From Arthrobacter sp. ERGS1:01 (lineage in GTDB: Bacteria; Actinomycetota; Actinomycetes; Actinomycetales; Micrococcaceae): a stretch of 64,000 nt of DNA. Of the stretch, positions 35,517-45,169 are shown piece by piece. The DNA is taken from contig NZ_CP012479.1 in the NCBI RefSeq assembly GCF_001281315.1, positions 3,534,001-3,598,000 on the forward strand, written 5' to 3'. The notes under the pieces were generated by a model. It was not told where the DNA came from. It was given only the letters and a program-made list of their open reading frames with translations, and ran no database searches. How positions within the stretch are numbered: the first letter of the stretch is position 1; every line of letters begins with the position of its first letter. The translations under genes and the position numbers were made by a program.

Positions 35517-36410
35517 CTAGTCCGTGCAACCCTGGGGGCACTGCAGGGTGGCCGGGTCGGCGGAGCAGTCGGCGCAGTACAGGTTCAGGTTGCGGCAGCT
35601 CGGGTTGGAGCAATTCTCGAACTTGTTGGTGGGGTTTTCGCAACGGATGCAGCGGCCGATCGTGGCGGCCTCGTCGCTGAATTCCATGTGCATGCGCTTG
35701 TCGAACACGTACAGCGAGCCCTCCCACAGGCCCTTGTCCTTGAACGTCTCCCCGTAGCGGACGATCCCGCCGTCCATCTGGTAGACCTCCTTGAAGCCGC
35801 GGTTCACCATGAGTGAGCTGAGGACCTCGCAACGGATGCCGCCCGTGCAGTAGGTGACCACGGGCTTGTCCTTGAGGTCGTCATACTTGCCGGAGTCGAG
35901 TTCGGTGATGAAGTCGTGGGTGGTGGCGACGTCGGGGACGATCGCGTTCTTGAATTTGCCGATTTGGGCTTCGAAGGCGTTGCGGCCGTCAAAGAAGACG
36001 ACCTCCTCGCCGGCGGTCTTCTTGGCTGCGACGAGCTCGTGAAGTTCCTCGGGCTTGAGGTGCGTGCCTCCGCCGACGACGCCGTTTTCGTCGACTTTCA
36101 GTTCGCCGGGGGCGCCGAAGCTCACGATTTCATCGCGGGCCTTGACGCTCAGGCGCGGGAAATCGTCGCCCGTGCCGTCGGACCACTTGATGTCGATGTC
36201 CTTGAAGCCGGCGTATTCGCGGGTGGTCTTCAGGTACTGCTTGAGGTCCTTGATGTCGCCGCCGACGGTTGCGTTGATGCCGTCCTTGGAGATGAGGATC
36301 CGGCCCTTGAGCCCGAGCTTCTCGCACAGGGCCCGCTGCCAGAGCCGCACCGCGTCCGGGTCCCGGACAGGGGTAAAACCGTAAAAGAGCACAATCTTGT
36401 TCAAAGCCAC
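35517..36410 (-). CDS. trhO: Rhodanese-domain tRNA uridine hydroxylase (TrhO/UPF0176)
   Basis: 297 residues. The N-terminal acylphosphatase-like region ([20 protein letters not shown]) leads into a rhodanese domain with active-site CTGGIRCE and a C-terminal Cys-rich region ([19 protein letters not shown] and YCADCSADP). TrhO hydroxylates uridine 34 of tRNA to start the cmo5U/mo5U modification. GTG 36410 is the chosen start because conserved sequence begins there ([12 protein letters not shown]); a longer frame adds an unconserved stretch overlapping the divergent acetyltransferase promoter. Confidence 0.88.
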   Translation of the reverse strand: MALNKIVLFYGFTPVRDPDAVRLWQRALCEKLGLKGRILISKDGINATVGGDIKDLKQYLKTTREYAGFKDIDIKWSDGTGDDFPRLSVKARDEIVSFGAPGELKVDENGVVGGGTHLKPEELHELVAAKKTAGEEVVFFDGRNAFEAQIGKFKNAIVPDVATTHDFITELDSGKYDDLKDKPVVTYCTGGIRCEVLSSLMVNRGFKEVYQMDGGIVRYGETFKDKGLWEGSLYVFDKRMHMEFSDEAATIGRCIRCENPTNKFENCSNPSCRNLNLYCADCSADPATLQCPQGCTD

Positions 36411-36507
36411 GTATTTAAGCGTACTTTGTGCCGCCAAATGCGGGCCCGCGCGTGGATCGCCCGGGCTGTTCGTGGCAAGGGGGTCCGGTGCGGCATAGGC
36501 TTGGTGC

Positions 36508-37218
36508 ATGACATCTGGTTCCACTGAACTTGAGGAACTGTTAGACGCCTGGTTTGCCGGTTGGACAGCGCTTCGAAGTTACAAAACCGCCTTTGACACC
36601 GGCTATCCCGCCGCCCTGCGCCTGGACCGCAGCGGCGACTGGGAATACTTCATCTGCGATCCGCAACCGGCGCCCTTCGCATTGCTTGCCGCCGAGGTGG
36701 CCCGCTCCACGAACCGGGCCATGTGCGTGCTTGGCCCGGACATCCACCGCTACGTCAAGCAGGCCCATGAGGCCGGGCTGGGCATGCTGTCGGTGTCGGA
36801 ACAAGTCATGACGGTCGACATGGACATGCAGGACAACCAGGACCCGTTCCTCGTGGAGCCCGAATTGGAGCTCCAGGTGACCCGTATTGGCGGGCGCCGG
36901 GTGGCCAGTGCCTGCGATGCGCGATTTTCCGGAGCCATTGTGAACGGTACGACGGTGCTGGCCAGCGGCAAGGTGGCGATCTACGGCGAATACGCCATTT
37001 TCGACCAGGTCGAAACCCACCCGGAGCACCGGCGCCACGGCTATGGCCGGCTCATCATGCAATCGCTGACGGCCCACGCCAAGGAGTATCCCGTGACGAC
37101 GGGTCTGTTGTTGGCCAGCACCGACGGGCAGCGGCTGTACTACAAGATGGGGTGGCGCAGCGTGGCTGCCGTGACGGTGCTGGTGCCGCGGGCCCGTTTG
37201 GAGCGCGGCCTGGCCTGA
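36508..37218 (+). CDS. GNAT-family N-acetyltransferase
   Basis: 236 residues. The acetyl-CoA-binding motif is [20 protein letters not shown] around residue 175, followed by [21 protein letters not shown]. The N-terminal 140 residues are a second, degenerate GNAT-like half. The substrate is unknown. It is divergent from trhO and about 95 bases before the helicase gene. Confidence 0.85.
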   Translation: MTSGSTELEELLDAWFAGWTALRSYKTAFDTGYPAALRLDRSGDWEYFICDPQPAPFALLAAEVARSTNRAMCVLGPDIHRYVKQAHEAGLGMLSVSEQVMTVDMDMQDNQDPFLVEPELELQVTRIGGRRVASACDARFSGAIVNGTTVLASGKVAIYGEYAIFDQVETHPEHRRHGYGRLIMQSLTAHAKEYPVTTGLLLASTDGQRLYYKMGWRSVAAVTVLVPRARLERGLA

Positions 37219-37313
37219 GGGACCGGCCCGAACGGGTTGTGCCTGGCGGGGCGCCGGGGCACGCGCCGTTGGACGCCGTCGTCGGTCTTCCCGGGCGGTG
37301 ACACAATGATGGG

Positions 37314-39640
37314 GTGTCCGCCAACAATTCGTTGATCTCCCTGCTTGGCCGGGGTGAGAGCCCTGCCCAGCTTCAGCATGTCCGCCGCATCCCGGCGCGC
37401 CAGGCCGTGACGGTGCCGTGGCCGGACTGGGCGCATTCCGATCTGGTGGAGGCATACTCGCGCTTGGGTGTTGCGTCGCCGTGGCGGCACCAGGTGGCCG
37501 GGGCCGAGGCCGCGCATGATGGCCGGCACGTGGTCATTGCCACCGGCACCGCGTCCGGAAAGTCGCTCGCCTACCAGTTGCCCGCCGTCGACGCCGTTCA
37601 CCGTGCAGAGCTGCGGGTCCTGGCGAACCCCGGTCGTTTGGAGCACGACGGCGCCGTCACCTTGTACCTCTCCCCCACCAAGGCGCTGGCCGCGGACCAG
37701 CTGGCGGCATTGACCTCCCTGCACCTGCCCACGTTGCGGGCGGCAACGTACGACGGCGACACTCCCCCGCGGACCGTCGCTGGATCCGTGACCACGCGAA
37801 CTTCATCCTGTGCAATCCGGACATGCTGCACTTTGGCGTGTTGCCCAACCACACGTGGTGGGCCCGGTTCTTCAAGCGGCTGAAATATGTGGTCATCGAC
37901 GAGGCGCACAGCTATCGCGGAGTTTTTGGCTCGCATGTGGCCGTGCTGATGCGGCGTTTGCGGCGAATCTGCGCCCACTACGGCTCCAACCCGGTTTTCA
38001 TTGGTGCGTCCGCCACCTCCTCCGACCCCGCCGAGTCGTTTTCCCGGCTCATTGGCGCTCCCGCGGAAACCGTCACGGACGACGATTCGCCGCACGGCGC
38101 CACCACGGTGGCTTTTTGGGAACCGGAGCTGACGGAGTTCAAGGGTGAAAACGGTGCCAAGACACGGCGGACGGCGATCGCCGAAACCTCGGATCTCCTG
38201 GCCAATCTGGTCTCCGCCAGGGTGCGCACCATCGCCTTCATCAAGTCCCGGCGCGGGGCCGAGACCATTGCCAGCGTGACAAAGCGGTTGTTGGATGACG
38301 TGGATCCCAGCCTGCCCGGGCGGGTTGCGGCCTACCGTTCGGGTTATCTGCCGGAGGAGCGCCGGGCGTTGGAGAAGGCCTTGCGGGCGGGGGAACTTTT
38401 GGGTGTTTCCAGCACGTCCGCCCTGGAGCTGGGGATCGATATTTCCGGGCTCGACGCCGTCCTGGTGGCGGGTTGGCCGGGAACCAGGGCCTCCCTGTTC
38501 CAACAAATCGGGCGTGCCGGGCGCGCCGGGCAGGATGCGCTGGCGGCCTTTGTCGCCAGCGACGACCCGCTGGACACCTACCTCGTGCACCACCCGGAGG
38601 CGATCTTCGACGTTCCGGTGGAGGCGACCGTCTTCGACCCCTCGAACCCTTACGTTTTGGGACCCCACCTCTGTGCGGCGGCGGCCGAAATGCCGCTCAC
38701 CCACGAGGACCTGGCGCTTTTCCCGGCGAACACCCCAGCCCTGCTGGATCAGTTGGTGGCCGACGGCTACCTGCGACGGCGCCCCGCCGGCTGGTTTTGG
38801 ACGCATCCGCAAAGTGCCGCGGCCATGGTCAATCTCCGGGCCGACGGCGGCGGGCCCATCAACATCATCGACGCCGATACCGGGGCGCTGCTGGGGACCA
38901 TGGACTCCCCGCAGTCCCACTACCAGGCCCACCAGGGGGCGGTCTACGTCCATCAGGGCGAACCGTATGTGGTGGCGGAGCTCAACGAACAAGACCACTG
39001 CGCCCTGGTCCGCCGCGGCAATCCCGATTACTACACGACCGCTCGCGACGTCACCCAGATCGCCGTGCTGGAATCGCTCCGGCATGAAGTGTGGGGTCCG
39101 GTGGAGATGCACTTTGGTGAAGTGCAGGTCACCACCCAGGTTGTCTCCTTCCAGCGCAAAGCCTTTGTGTCCAACGAGGTGCTGGGTGAGGAGCCCCTGG
39201 AGTTGGGGGCCCGGGACCTGTTCACCAAGGCCGTCTGGTTCACCCTGGACAACCGCACCATGATCGACGGCGGCCTCGTGGAGCCGCAGTTCCCGGGCGC
39301 CTTGCATGCGGCCGAACATGCGGCCATTGGCCTGCTGCCGCTGGTGGCGTCCAGCGACCGTTGGGACGTGGGCGGCGTTTCCACGGCAATCCATGCCGAT
39401 ACGGGCCAGCCCACCATCTTTGTCTACGACGGCCACCCCGGCGGCGCGGGTTTTGCCGAGCGCGGCTTCGCCATGGCCAGGGTGTGGTTGGCGGCCACCC
39501 GCGATGCCATCAGGGCGTGCGAATGTGAATCGGGATGCCCGTCCTGCGTGCAATCCCCCAAGTGCGGCAACAAGAACAACCCCCTGGACAAGGCCGGGGC
39601 CGTCACCTTGCTCAACACGCTACTCAAACACGCCGCTTAG
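37314..39640 (+). pseudogene. DEAD/DEAH-box helicase of the actinobacterial Tad neighbourhood, with a frameshift
   Basis: About 775 residues across two frames. The first frame has the Q-motif region, Walker A (ATGTASGKSLAYQLP) and LYLSPTKALA. The second has the Walker B box (VIDEAHSYRG), SATSSDPAE, LGVSSTSALELGIDIS, a GRAGRAGQ motif VI and a DUF1998-like C-terminus with a Cys cluster (CESGCPSCVQSPKCG). Adding one C to the run of five at 37764-37768 joins the frames (DGDTPPADRRW). Members of this family sit beside Tad genes in many actinobacteria; their substrate is uncertain. Either the gene is broken or a base is missing from the sequence. Start GTG 37314. Confidence 0.85.
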
Positions 39641-40527
39641 CAGCCGACTCCGTTGGGGTTGGTGTTGCAGTCATCGGCGTAGTTGAGGGTGATGGCGCGC
39701 CAGACGGTCAGGCCCAGGGGTGCGGAGGTGAAGTGGCCTTGGTCGGCGATGGGCAGGGTGGGGCCGCCATTGACGCTGTAACTGCCGTTGAAGTGGGTGG
39801 TGACGGTGATGGCGTATTTGCCGGTGGCGCCATAGGCGTGGCTGGTTTTGGTTTGTTCGCCGATCCGGTCTTCGGGCAGTGGGGCGCCGGAGCTGACAGT
39901 GGGTCCGATGACCGTGCCGTCGCCGTAGTTCCAGGTGTAGGCGACGGGCGTGGCGGTGATGTGGACCTTTTGGCCCAGAAGGATGACGTCGAAGTCTTGT
40001 TGGTGGGCGTCCGCGTAGAAGTTGGTGTCCTGGCCGCGGAGCGTGTGGGGGCCGGGTTGGGAGCCGATCGTGGCGGGCTGGATCGGGGACTCCTGGAACG
40101 CGCGGCCGATCTGCGCGGCAATCTCTGCGAGGACGTCAACGGGTTTCGCCGTGTAGATGCAGGTTGACCCTGAGATGAGTGTCCATTCCACTGGGCTCGG
40201 TGGTTTCAGGGACCGGAACCAGTCGACGAGCTTCCCGTTCTTCCCATCCTTGCAGGCTTCACGATCCGGCAGGCAGCTCGTGGGGTGACCCGCGTTGATG
40301 GTAGAGCAGGCCAGCGAGAACTTATACATATATGGATCTTCAGTGGCCATAGGTGGCAGGTCACCAAAATACTTTCCGTCCGGGGACTTCTGCCAGGCCT
40401 CAGACTGCACTCCTTTGCCCTTCCAATCCTGGATGAAGCCACCATCTGCGTACGCAGCCGAGACAACGAAGCCAAAAGTGAATCCTAGAACGCCAAGTCC
40501 TGCAATTAGTTTTTGAAGGAATTGCAT
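39637..40527 (-). CDS. Secreted PKD-domain protein of unknown function
   Basis: 296 residues. A signal peptide (LQKLIAGLGVLGFTFGFVVSAAYA) is followed by about 170 residues with paired cysteines, then a PKD-like domain (ITATPVAYTWNYGDGTVIG, SHAYGATGKYAITVTT). It ends in CNTNPNGVGC. Base composition is lower in GC than the flanking helicase and Tad genes. Its stop overlaps the convergent helicase stop by four bases. With the next gene it forms a two-gene secreted-protein set at the end of the Tad locus. Confidence 0.75.
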   Translation of the reverse strand: MQFLQKLIAGLGVLGFTFGFVVSAAYADGGFIQDWKGKGVQSEAWQKSPDGKYFGDLPPMATEDPYMYKFSLACSTINAGHPTSCLPDREACKDGKNGKLVDWFRSLKPPSPVEWTLISGSTCIYTAKPVDVLAEIAAQIGRAFQESPIQPATIGSQPGPHTLRGQDTNFYADAHQQDFDVILLGQKVHITATPVAYTWNYGDGTVIGPTVSSGAPLPEDRIGEQTKTSHAYGATGKYAITVTTHFNGSYSVNGGPTLPIADQGHFTSAPLGLTVWRAITLNYADDCNTNPNGVGC

Positions 40528-40529
40528 GG

Positions 40530-41240
40530 CTAGTCTTTCGTGAGGTGCTCAGCCTTGTGAGTAGTCCAGTGACCCTGTTCATAGGTAGCCACCAATATGT
40601 CTGCGCGGGCATCAGTCTTAGGCAAGTCTGAGTCAATTGTCTTGTCGGCTTTGTAAGAAGTCACCTGCTTCTGCTGAATCATCAAAACGGCTTGGTAAGT
40701 ATCATCTGGAGTCTTATAGAACGTACTGGTCGATGAGTACACGATCATCTGACCACCCCTGATCCAGCCGCCTTCTCCATACCAAGTTGTCACCATGTCC
40801 CTGACGCCAGTACAAGTCGTGCATTCCGTGTCGGTTATGGCCATCATCGGAGTCGCGTCACCTGTTTCATAGGCGTAGCCGAGGGTGGAGTACCAGTAGG
40901 TGGCGAATGCTTCCAGGCCGGCTTTGGAGAATTCCTTGGCCTTGGCCGGGAGGACAGGCACCGGAACGTTCTGCGCGGGACCATCGGCCGTGGCCGGCTT
41001 GTACACCGGTTTGGGTGTCGGTGTTGGCGCATGTGTGGTGGGTGGCGCCGGGCTTGAAGCTGCCGCCGAGGCGGCCGGCGTCGTATCTACCGCAATGGGC
41101 GGTCCGCCACCGGAACAGCTAGCCATGGCAAGTCCCGTCGCCAAGACAATCGCGAAGCCCGCAGCTGGCAAGAACCGAGCCCGCCGGCGTCGGCGGTCGT
41201 TTCCGGGATTCGATTGTGGATACAACCCTGTGGTCCTCAT
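40530..41240 (-). CDS. Lipoprotein of the DUF6318 type
   Basis: About 236 residues. A basic stretch (DRRRRRARFLPAAGF) and hydrophobic core lead to the lipobox LAMASC, then a Pro/Thr/Ala-rich spacer and a globular domain (EAFATYWYSTLGYAYETGD, CTTCTGV). It should be anchored outside the membrane by its Cys. ATG 41240 is preferred, but several in-frame ATGs exist. The GC content falls in the 3' half. The gene lies two bases upstream of the PKD gene. Confidence 0.72.
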   Translation of the reverse strand: MRTTGLYPQSNPGNDRRRRRARFLPAAGFAIVLATGLAMASCSGGGPPIAVDTTPAASAAASSPAPPTTHAPTPTPKPVYKPATADGPAQNVPVPVLPAKAKEFSKAGLEAFATYWYSTLGYAYETGDATPMMAITDTECTTCTGVRDMVTTWYGEGGWIRGGQMIVYSSTSTFYKTPDDTYQAVLMIQQKQVTSYKADKTIDSDLPKTDARADILVATYEQGHWTTHKAEHLTKD

Positions 41241-41358
41241 AAGAGCCCCCGCCATCAACAATCCGAAGGACCCGTCCTGAAGGTCCCCCATTCAGCTGGT
41301 TACTAAGCTACCCCAGCGACAGAATCCCCGCCAGAAGTTGTCCACACCCTTTACTTGG

Positions 41359-41745
41359 TCATGGCGTCGCACCGGCAGGCGGCGGTCCGGCCCTCGCAAT
41401 GCCGCGAGCCGGCCACGGCAACCGGGTATGCACCACCACTTCTACCTGGACGGTGTCGGAAGCCGACCCCAGCACTGCACAGGACGCGATCACGGCACCG
41501 TGGCGCGATGCCAGATCCGATGCCACCTGGCATGGGTCTCCCGTGGCCAGTCCTCGGGCCGCGTCCGCGGCAGCAAGTGCGGCAAGGTCGGCCGCCGTTG
41601 CCGCTTTGCCGGCAGCCACGGCCGCCTCGGCAAGGGACAAGATGCCCATCAGCAGAATCAGCAGCGCAATCGCCAGTCCTGCCGCCACGACAGTTCCGGC
41701 GCCGCCCTCACGCGAGTCCACGTTGCCAGCCAATCCAGCATCCAT
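41359..41745 (-). CDS. TadE/TadG-like minor pseudopilin (Rv3654c-like)
   Basis: About 128 residues. After a short N-terminus comes REGGAGTVVAAGLAIALLILLMGIL, the processed-pilin type hydrophobic helix with Glu near its start, then LAAADAARGLATGDPCQVA and a second Cys. It belongs to the TadE-like minor pilins at the end of actinobacterial Tad operons. It overlaps the preceding TadE-like gene; GTG 41721 is an alternative start that would shorten the overlap. Confidence 0.75.
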   Translation of the reverse strand: MDAGLAGNVDSREGGAGTVVAAGLAIALLILLMGILSLAEAAVAAGKAATAADLAALAAADAARGLATGDPCQVASDLASRHGAVIASCAVLGSASDTVQVEVVVHTRLPWPARGIARAGPPPAGATP

Positions 41746-42208
41746 ATCGTGGCTCTTCGCTCGCGACGACGCCGATGCCTGCCATTGCGAACTGCTTGGC
41801 CGCTGCAAGCTGCTCCGGCTTGCCCCGCGGCATGCCAACATCGGCTCCGGGCTCGTAGTTTTCAACCCTCGCGGTGGCGCGTGCCGTTTGTTGCCACGCG
41901 AGCACGGCGGCGAACGGCCCTGCAGTATGCCCAGAAATCGTGACAGTGGCATACCCATCAGTCAGCTCGACGCTCACGGAGACACCCTCCCCCGCAAGCC
42001 GTGAGGAAGCATCCACCGCCTGGGCGGACGATTCACCCCTGGCCAGTGACCGGGCTCCTGCCCTGGCGCCCTCCTCAAGCCTGATTTGCAAAATGGCGGC
42101 GCTCCCGCCTAGAAGCAGCAGGGCCAGCAATACGGTGATGGCAGGCAGTACCACGGCAAATTCCGCGGTAACGGAGCCCCGCATCTTGCTAGATAGCTGG
42201 CTACGCAT
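41708..42208 (-). CDS. TadE-like minor pseudopilin
   Basis: 166 residues. MRGSVTAEFAVVLPAITVLLALLLLG is the TadE-type helix with the prepilin-like Gly-Ser-Val-Thr-Ala-Glu-Phe start, followed by LRLEEGARAGARSLARGES-like sequence. Tad pilus minor subunits of this kind are cut by a prepilin peptidase at the membrane. It starts 48 bases downstream of the stranded 3' end of the pilin-like DUF4244 gene, so its transcription from the Tad promoter is now separated by the integrated element. Confidence 0.8.
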   Translation of the reverse strand: MRSQLSSKMRGSVTAEFAVVLPAITVLLALLLLGGSAAILQIRLEEGARAGARSLARGESSAQAVDASSRLAGEGVSVSVELTDGYATVTISGHTAGPFAAVLAWQQTARATARVENYEPGADVGMPRGKPEQLAAAKQFAMAGIGVVASEEPRYGCWIGWQRGLA

Positions 42209-42255
42209 GGTGTCCCACTTTCTGGATCGTTCGGCTAACCGGGTCTGCTCGGTCG

Positions 42256-42373
42256 CTACATGCTCAGCGCGGTACGGATGATGTTCAACAAGAACCCGCG
42301 GACCTCGTCGCTCTTGAGAATCACCACCAGCAAACCGGCAAAACCCACGGCCGCCAAGGTTGCGATGGCGTAT
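42256..42373 (-). pseudogene. 3' fragment of the DUF4244 pilin-like gene
   Basis: The minus strand reads Ala-Ile-Ala-Thr-Leu-Ala-Ala-Val then GFAGLLVVILKSDEVRGF to ...RTALSM and TAG. It is the hydrophobic helix and tail of a Flp/DUF4244 pilin with no start codon. It joins precisely to the 5' fragment at 51341-51516 to recreate TAEYAIATLAAVG. Confidence 0.9.
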
Positions 42374-42384
42374 GCGGATAGTAT
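42361..42384. other. attL of the integrated element
   Basis: Core TAT at 42371-42373, flanked on the left by the pilin gene arm TGCGATGGCG and on the right by the element arm GCGGATAGTATG. The integrase gene begins 18 bases after the core. Confidence 0.8.
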
Positions 42385-42390
42385 GTCAGC

Positions 42391-43839
42391 ATGGCTAGTC
42401 GAACCGCACGCAGAGCAGCGATCTATACCCGCATCAGCCGCGACATCGAGGGCACCGGCTGGGGCGTGGAGCGTCAGCGTGAGGACTGCGAGAAGCTCGC
42501 GGCGAGCATGGGCCTCACGGTCGTCGAGACGTACTCAGACAACGACGTCAGTGCATACTCAGGCAAGACCCGGCCGGCTTATGAGCGGCTACTCGCGGCC
42601 ATTCAGCGCGGCGAAGTTCAGACCGTCCTCACATGGAACACTGACCGCCTGCACCGCCGCACATCTGAGCTGGAACGCTACATCGACATCTGCCAGCCGC
42701 TCGACGTCGAGACTCACTCGGTCAAGGCTGGGCACATCAACCTTGACTCGGCGAACGGGCGCGCCGTCGCGAAGATTCTCGGCACCATCGCACAGCAAGA
42801 GTCAGAGCTGAAGAGCGAGCGCATCAAGCGCCAGAAGCGACAGGCCGCACAGTCTGGGCGCTACCTTGGCGGCCGGGTGCCGTGGGGCTGGCGTGTCGAC
42901 GAAGGCGTGATCGTCGAAGACACGGCCGCCGCTGACTTTATCCGCGCCGGCGTTCAGGCGATCCTCGACGGCCATTCCCTGATTGAAGTCACGCGGCGAT
43001 GGTCTGATGCCGGCGCTCGCAGCCTTGCCGGCAACCGCATGAATACGACTCAGGTGCGTCGTGTCCTGACGCGCTCGCGCAACGCCGGCATCGTCACCCA
43101 TCACGGCGAACCAGTCTCAAGTGACTGGCCGGCACTGCTGAGCGTCGAAGACTTCCGGGCCATGGAAGCAAAGCTGAACGACCGCACTATCCCCCGCCAA
43201 TCGGCCTCGAAATTCAAGTACCTGCTCAGCGGCATCGTTGCCTGCCATTGCGGCGAGTACATGACCGGCTTCGGTGCGGCCGCCACGGCCGAGCACCCGG
43301 AATACCGGCGCATGTACCGGTGCCGTGTCCACCAGCAAGGCGGGCGCTACGTGCCGGGCCACTCGACACGCGAAATGAACCGCTTGGACGGCTACGTGAC
43401 AGACGTCATCGCCGCCTACCTGCAACGCCCAGACCTGAAGGCCGCCGTCCTCTCGGCCGCCGCCGACATCGCCGACAGTGCCGTCAGCAGTGCGCCGGCG
43501 AAGGCGCTCGACACTGGGGCGCTGCTCACCCGCAAGCAAGACCTTGCGCGGCTCTTCGCCGCTGGCGTGATCGAAGAGTCACAGCTGATCGAAGGTACGG
43601 CACAGATTCGCTCTGAACTCGCTGACATCGAGCGGCAGGCAGTGCAGGACGGTGGCAGCAGCGAGCTAATAGGTGTGCTCATGGCTGCTGACCCTGGCGA
43701 AGCCTTCAGGGGCGCTGAGACGGGCGTGCAGCGCGGCGTCATTCGGGCGCTCGCGGATGTCCAGATTCTTCAGGGGAAGTCGACGCCCGGCGTCTTCAAT
43801 CCCGAACTCATTGCAATCACATGGAAGGGGGCCAACTGA
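42391..43839 (+). CDS. int: Large serine recombinase (integrase)
   Basis: 482 residues. The catalytic N-terminal domain has Ser in AIYTRISRDIEGTGWGVERQ, then the RPAYERLLAAIQRGEV and LHRRTSELERYIDIC region. The recombinase domain (GGRVPWGWRV; NRMNTTQVRRVLTRSRNAGI) and a zinc-ribbon domain (GIVACHCGEYMTGF ... YRCRVHQQGG) follow, with a coiled-coil C-terminus. It catalyses integration by cutting both att sites at a 2-bp core and normally needs a directionality factor to excise. Position beside attL is as expected. The stop overlaps the next start in TGATG. Confidence 0.93.
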   Translation: MASRTARRAAIYTRISRDIEGTGWGVERQREDCEKLAASMGLTVVETYSDNDVSAYSGKTRPAYERLLAAIQRGEVQTVLTWNTDRLHRRTSELERYIDICQPLDVETHSVKAGHINLDSANGRAVAKILGTIAQQESELKSERIKRQKRQAAQSGRYLGGRVPWGWRVDEGVIVEDTAAADFIRAGVQAILDGHSLIEVTRRWSDAGARSLAGNRMNTTQVRRVLTRSRNAGIVTHHGEPVSSDWPALLSVEDFRAMEAKLNDRTIPRQSASKFKYLLSGIVACHCGEYMTGFGAAATAEHPEYRRMYRCRVHQQGGRYVPGHSTREMNRLDGYVTDVIAAYLQRPDLKAAVLSAAADIADSAVSSAPAKALDTGALLTRKQDLARLFAAGVIEESQLIEGTAQIRSELADIERQAVQDGGSSELIGVLMAADPGEAFRGAETGVQRGVIRALADVQILQGKSTPGVFNPELIAITWKGAN

Positions 43840-44342
43840 TGCCCAGGAAACGGAACAACCGGACTAAGACGCTCACAGCCAAGTGGATGACTGATCAGCA
43901 AACAGCTGATCTTAGGCGCAATGGTTGGGAGATCGACCCTGAGGACACTTATGAAGCCGCTCAGCTGCGCTATATGGATAGCACGGGACAAGTCCCGATG
44001 TCAGCTGACGGTGACATGGTGGCGTATGTCGATCCTATGGAATACAGATTTCGAGCTGACGTCGTCCTTACGGCGCGCTGCGGTGCCTGCGGTGAAATTG
44101 CCTCGAAACTCTTCCTTTCCAAGAGCACGCCGGCCGCCAACCATGCGGCAATTGCACGGTACGCGTTCTGGGCGTCTCCAAAGGTCGCGGTGAAGTGCAA
44201 ACATCACGGTGTGCTGCCGCACCCGCGCGACTTGGTGCGGGCGATTTCCTCTGGCTTGCAAAAGGGCGACGGCCGGAAGTTCGGCCGTGACGACGGCAGC
44301 CAGCCGAAGGCGATCCTCAAGGTTCAGCCACTGTCGGTGTGA
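43839..44342 (+). CDS. Hypothetical protein with zinc-binding-like Cys/His cluster
   Basis: 167 residues, not recognised. The basic N-terminus (MPRKRNNRTKTLTAKWM) and a CGAC ... CKHHG pattern suggest a small nucleic-acid-binding or zinc-ribbon protein. The ATG at 43839 overlaps the integrase stop and has GGAAGGGGG before it. Because it is coupled to the integrase it is the best candidate in the element for a recombination directionality factor, but there is no homology evidence for that. Confidence 0.7.
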   Translation: MPRKRNNRTKTLTAKWMTDQQTADLRRNGWEIDPEDTYEAAQLRYMDSTGQVPMSADGDMVAYVDPMEYRFRADVVLTARCGACGEIASKLFLSKSTPAANHAAIARYAFWASPKVAVKCKHHGVLPHPRDLVRAISSGLQKGDGRKFGRDDGSQPKAILKVQPLSV

Positions 44343-44534
44343 GCAGATATGCTTAACTCGTAAGCAAATATTGAAGCTTTTGATGCAGGCTAGGGGCGCT
44401 TTAACCGGCAGTTCCCCGCTACGGCGGAAACCTGACTGAATGGGATTTACGGACATGCGGAGCAACGGCGCATGCAACATCCCACCCTGAAACCTTGAGC
44501 AAGTTCAGTAATTCCTAACAGGGGTTTCTGAACC
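44343..44534. other. 192-bp non-coding stretch of the element
   Basis: No credible gene. It contains partial inverted repeats (GCTTAACTCGTAAGC near its start, and TTCAG/CTGAA flanking the end). It separates the integration module from the replication module and probably holds the promoter for the latter. Confidence 0.4.
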
Positions 44535-44759
44535 ATGCCAGCAATCAAGTCCGTGCGATCCGCACGCGCATCTCTCGCAGTCTCTACGCGCTGGGGTCAC
44601 CAAGACCTGCCAGAGCGCAAGCGCGATCTCGAAACGGCGAAGCTCGCCGCGCACATTGCCGCCGTCGCAGCCACGGCACCACTCCCAACACCTGAGCAAG
44701 CGCAAGAGCTTGCCCGCCTGCTGATGCCGATCATGACCGGCGTTAAGGCAGGTGCGTAG
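44535..44759 (+). CDS. Small hypothetical element protein
   Basis: 74 residues, with a basic N-terminus and a helical, Ala-rich C-terminus (LPTPEQAQELARLLMPIM). Similar short proteins are common in actinobacterial phages and plasmids; function unknown. AGGGG lies in front of the ATG. It starts a run of closely packed genes to 47,465. Confidence 0.6.
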   Translation: MPAIKSVRSARASLAVSTRWGHQDLPERKRDLETAKLAAHIAAVAATAPLPTPEQAQELARLLMPIMTGVKAGA

Positions 44760-44761
44760 CC

Positions 44762-45169
44762 GTGCACTTGGAAACAGAAATCCCCGCCAGTCTGGCAACA
44801 GGCGGGGACTCACTCGAACAGCTACTAAAACTATCTGATGCTGACATCCTAGCTGGCCTCATGGACGGCGTGCAGGCCGCTCACGCGTTTTGCCCCGAAG
44901 ACTGGCGGGTTGACGCCGAAGCCGTAGTGCTGGAACTCGCACAGTCCGGCCGGGTGTTCACCGTCGACGACGTACGCCGCGCCGGCATCCCTGACCCGGA
45001 CATCCCGCAACGCTGGGGCGCGCTCATCGCCGTCATGAGCAACGCCGGCCTCATCACTGTCGTGGGTGCGCAGGAACACCGCATCAAGACGGGAACCAAG
45101 CAGCTCGTCCGCCAGTGGTGCGGCACCGCGAGCGCCGGCTGCACTGAGCTTTCAGGTGGTGCGTCATGA
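44762..45169 (+). CDS. Hypothetical protein preceding the replication gene
   Basis: 135 residues, GTG start two bases after the previous stop. The central stretch WRVDAEAVVLELAQSGRVFTVDDVRRAG and a following LIAVMSNAGLITVVG look like a winged-helix fold. Phage replication modules often carry such a helper next to the initiator. It overlaps the next start in ATGA, so the two are translationally coupled. Confidence 0.6.
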   Translation: MHLETEIPASLATGGDSLEQLLKLSDADILAGLMDGVQAAHAFCPEDWRVDAEAVVLELAQSGRVFTVDDVRRAGIPDPDIPQRWGALIAVMSNAGLITVVGAQEHRIKTGTKQLVRQWCGTASAGCTELSGGAS

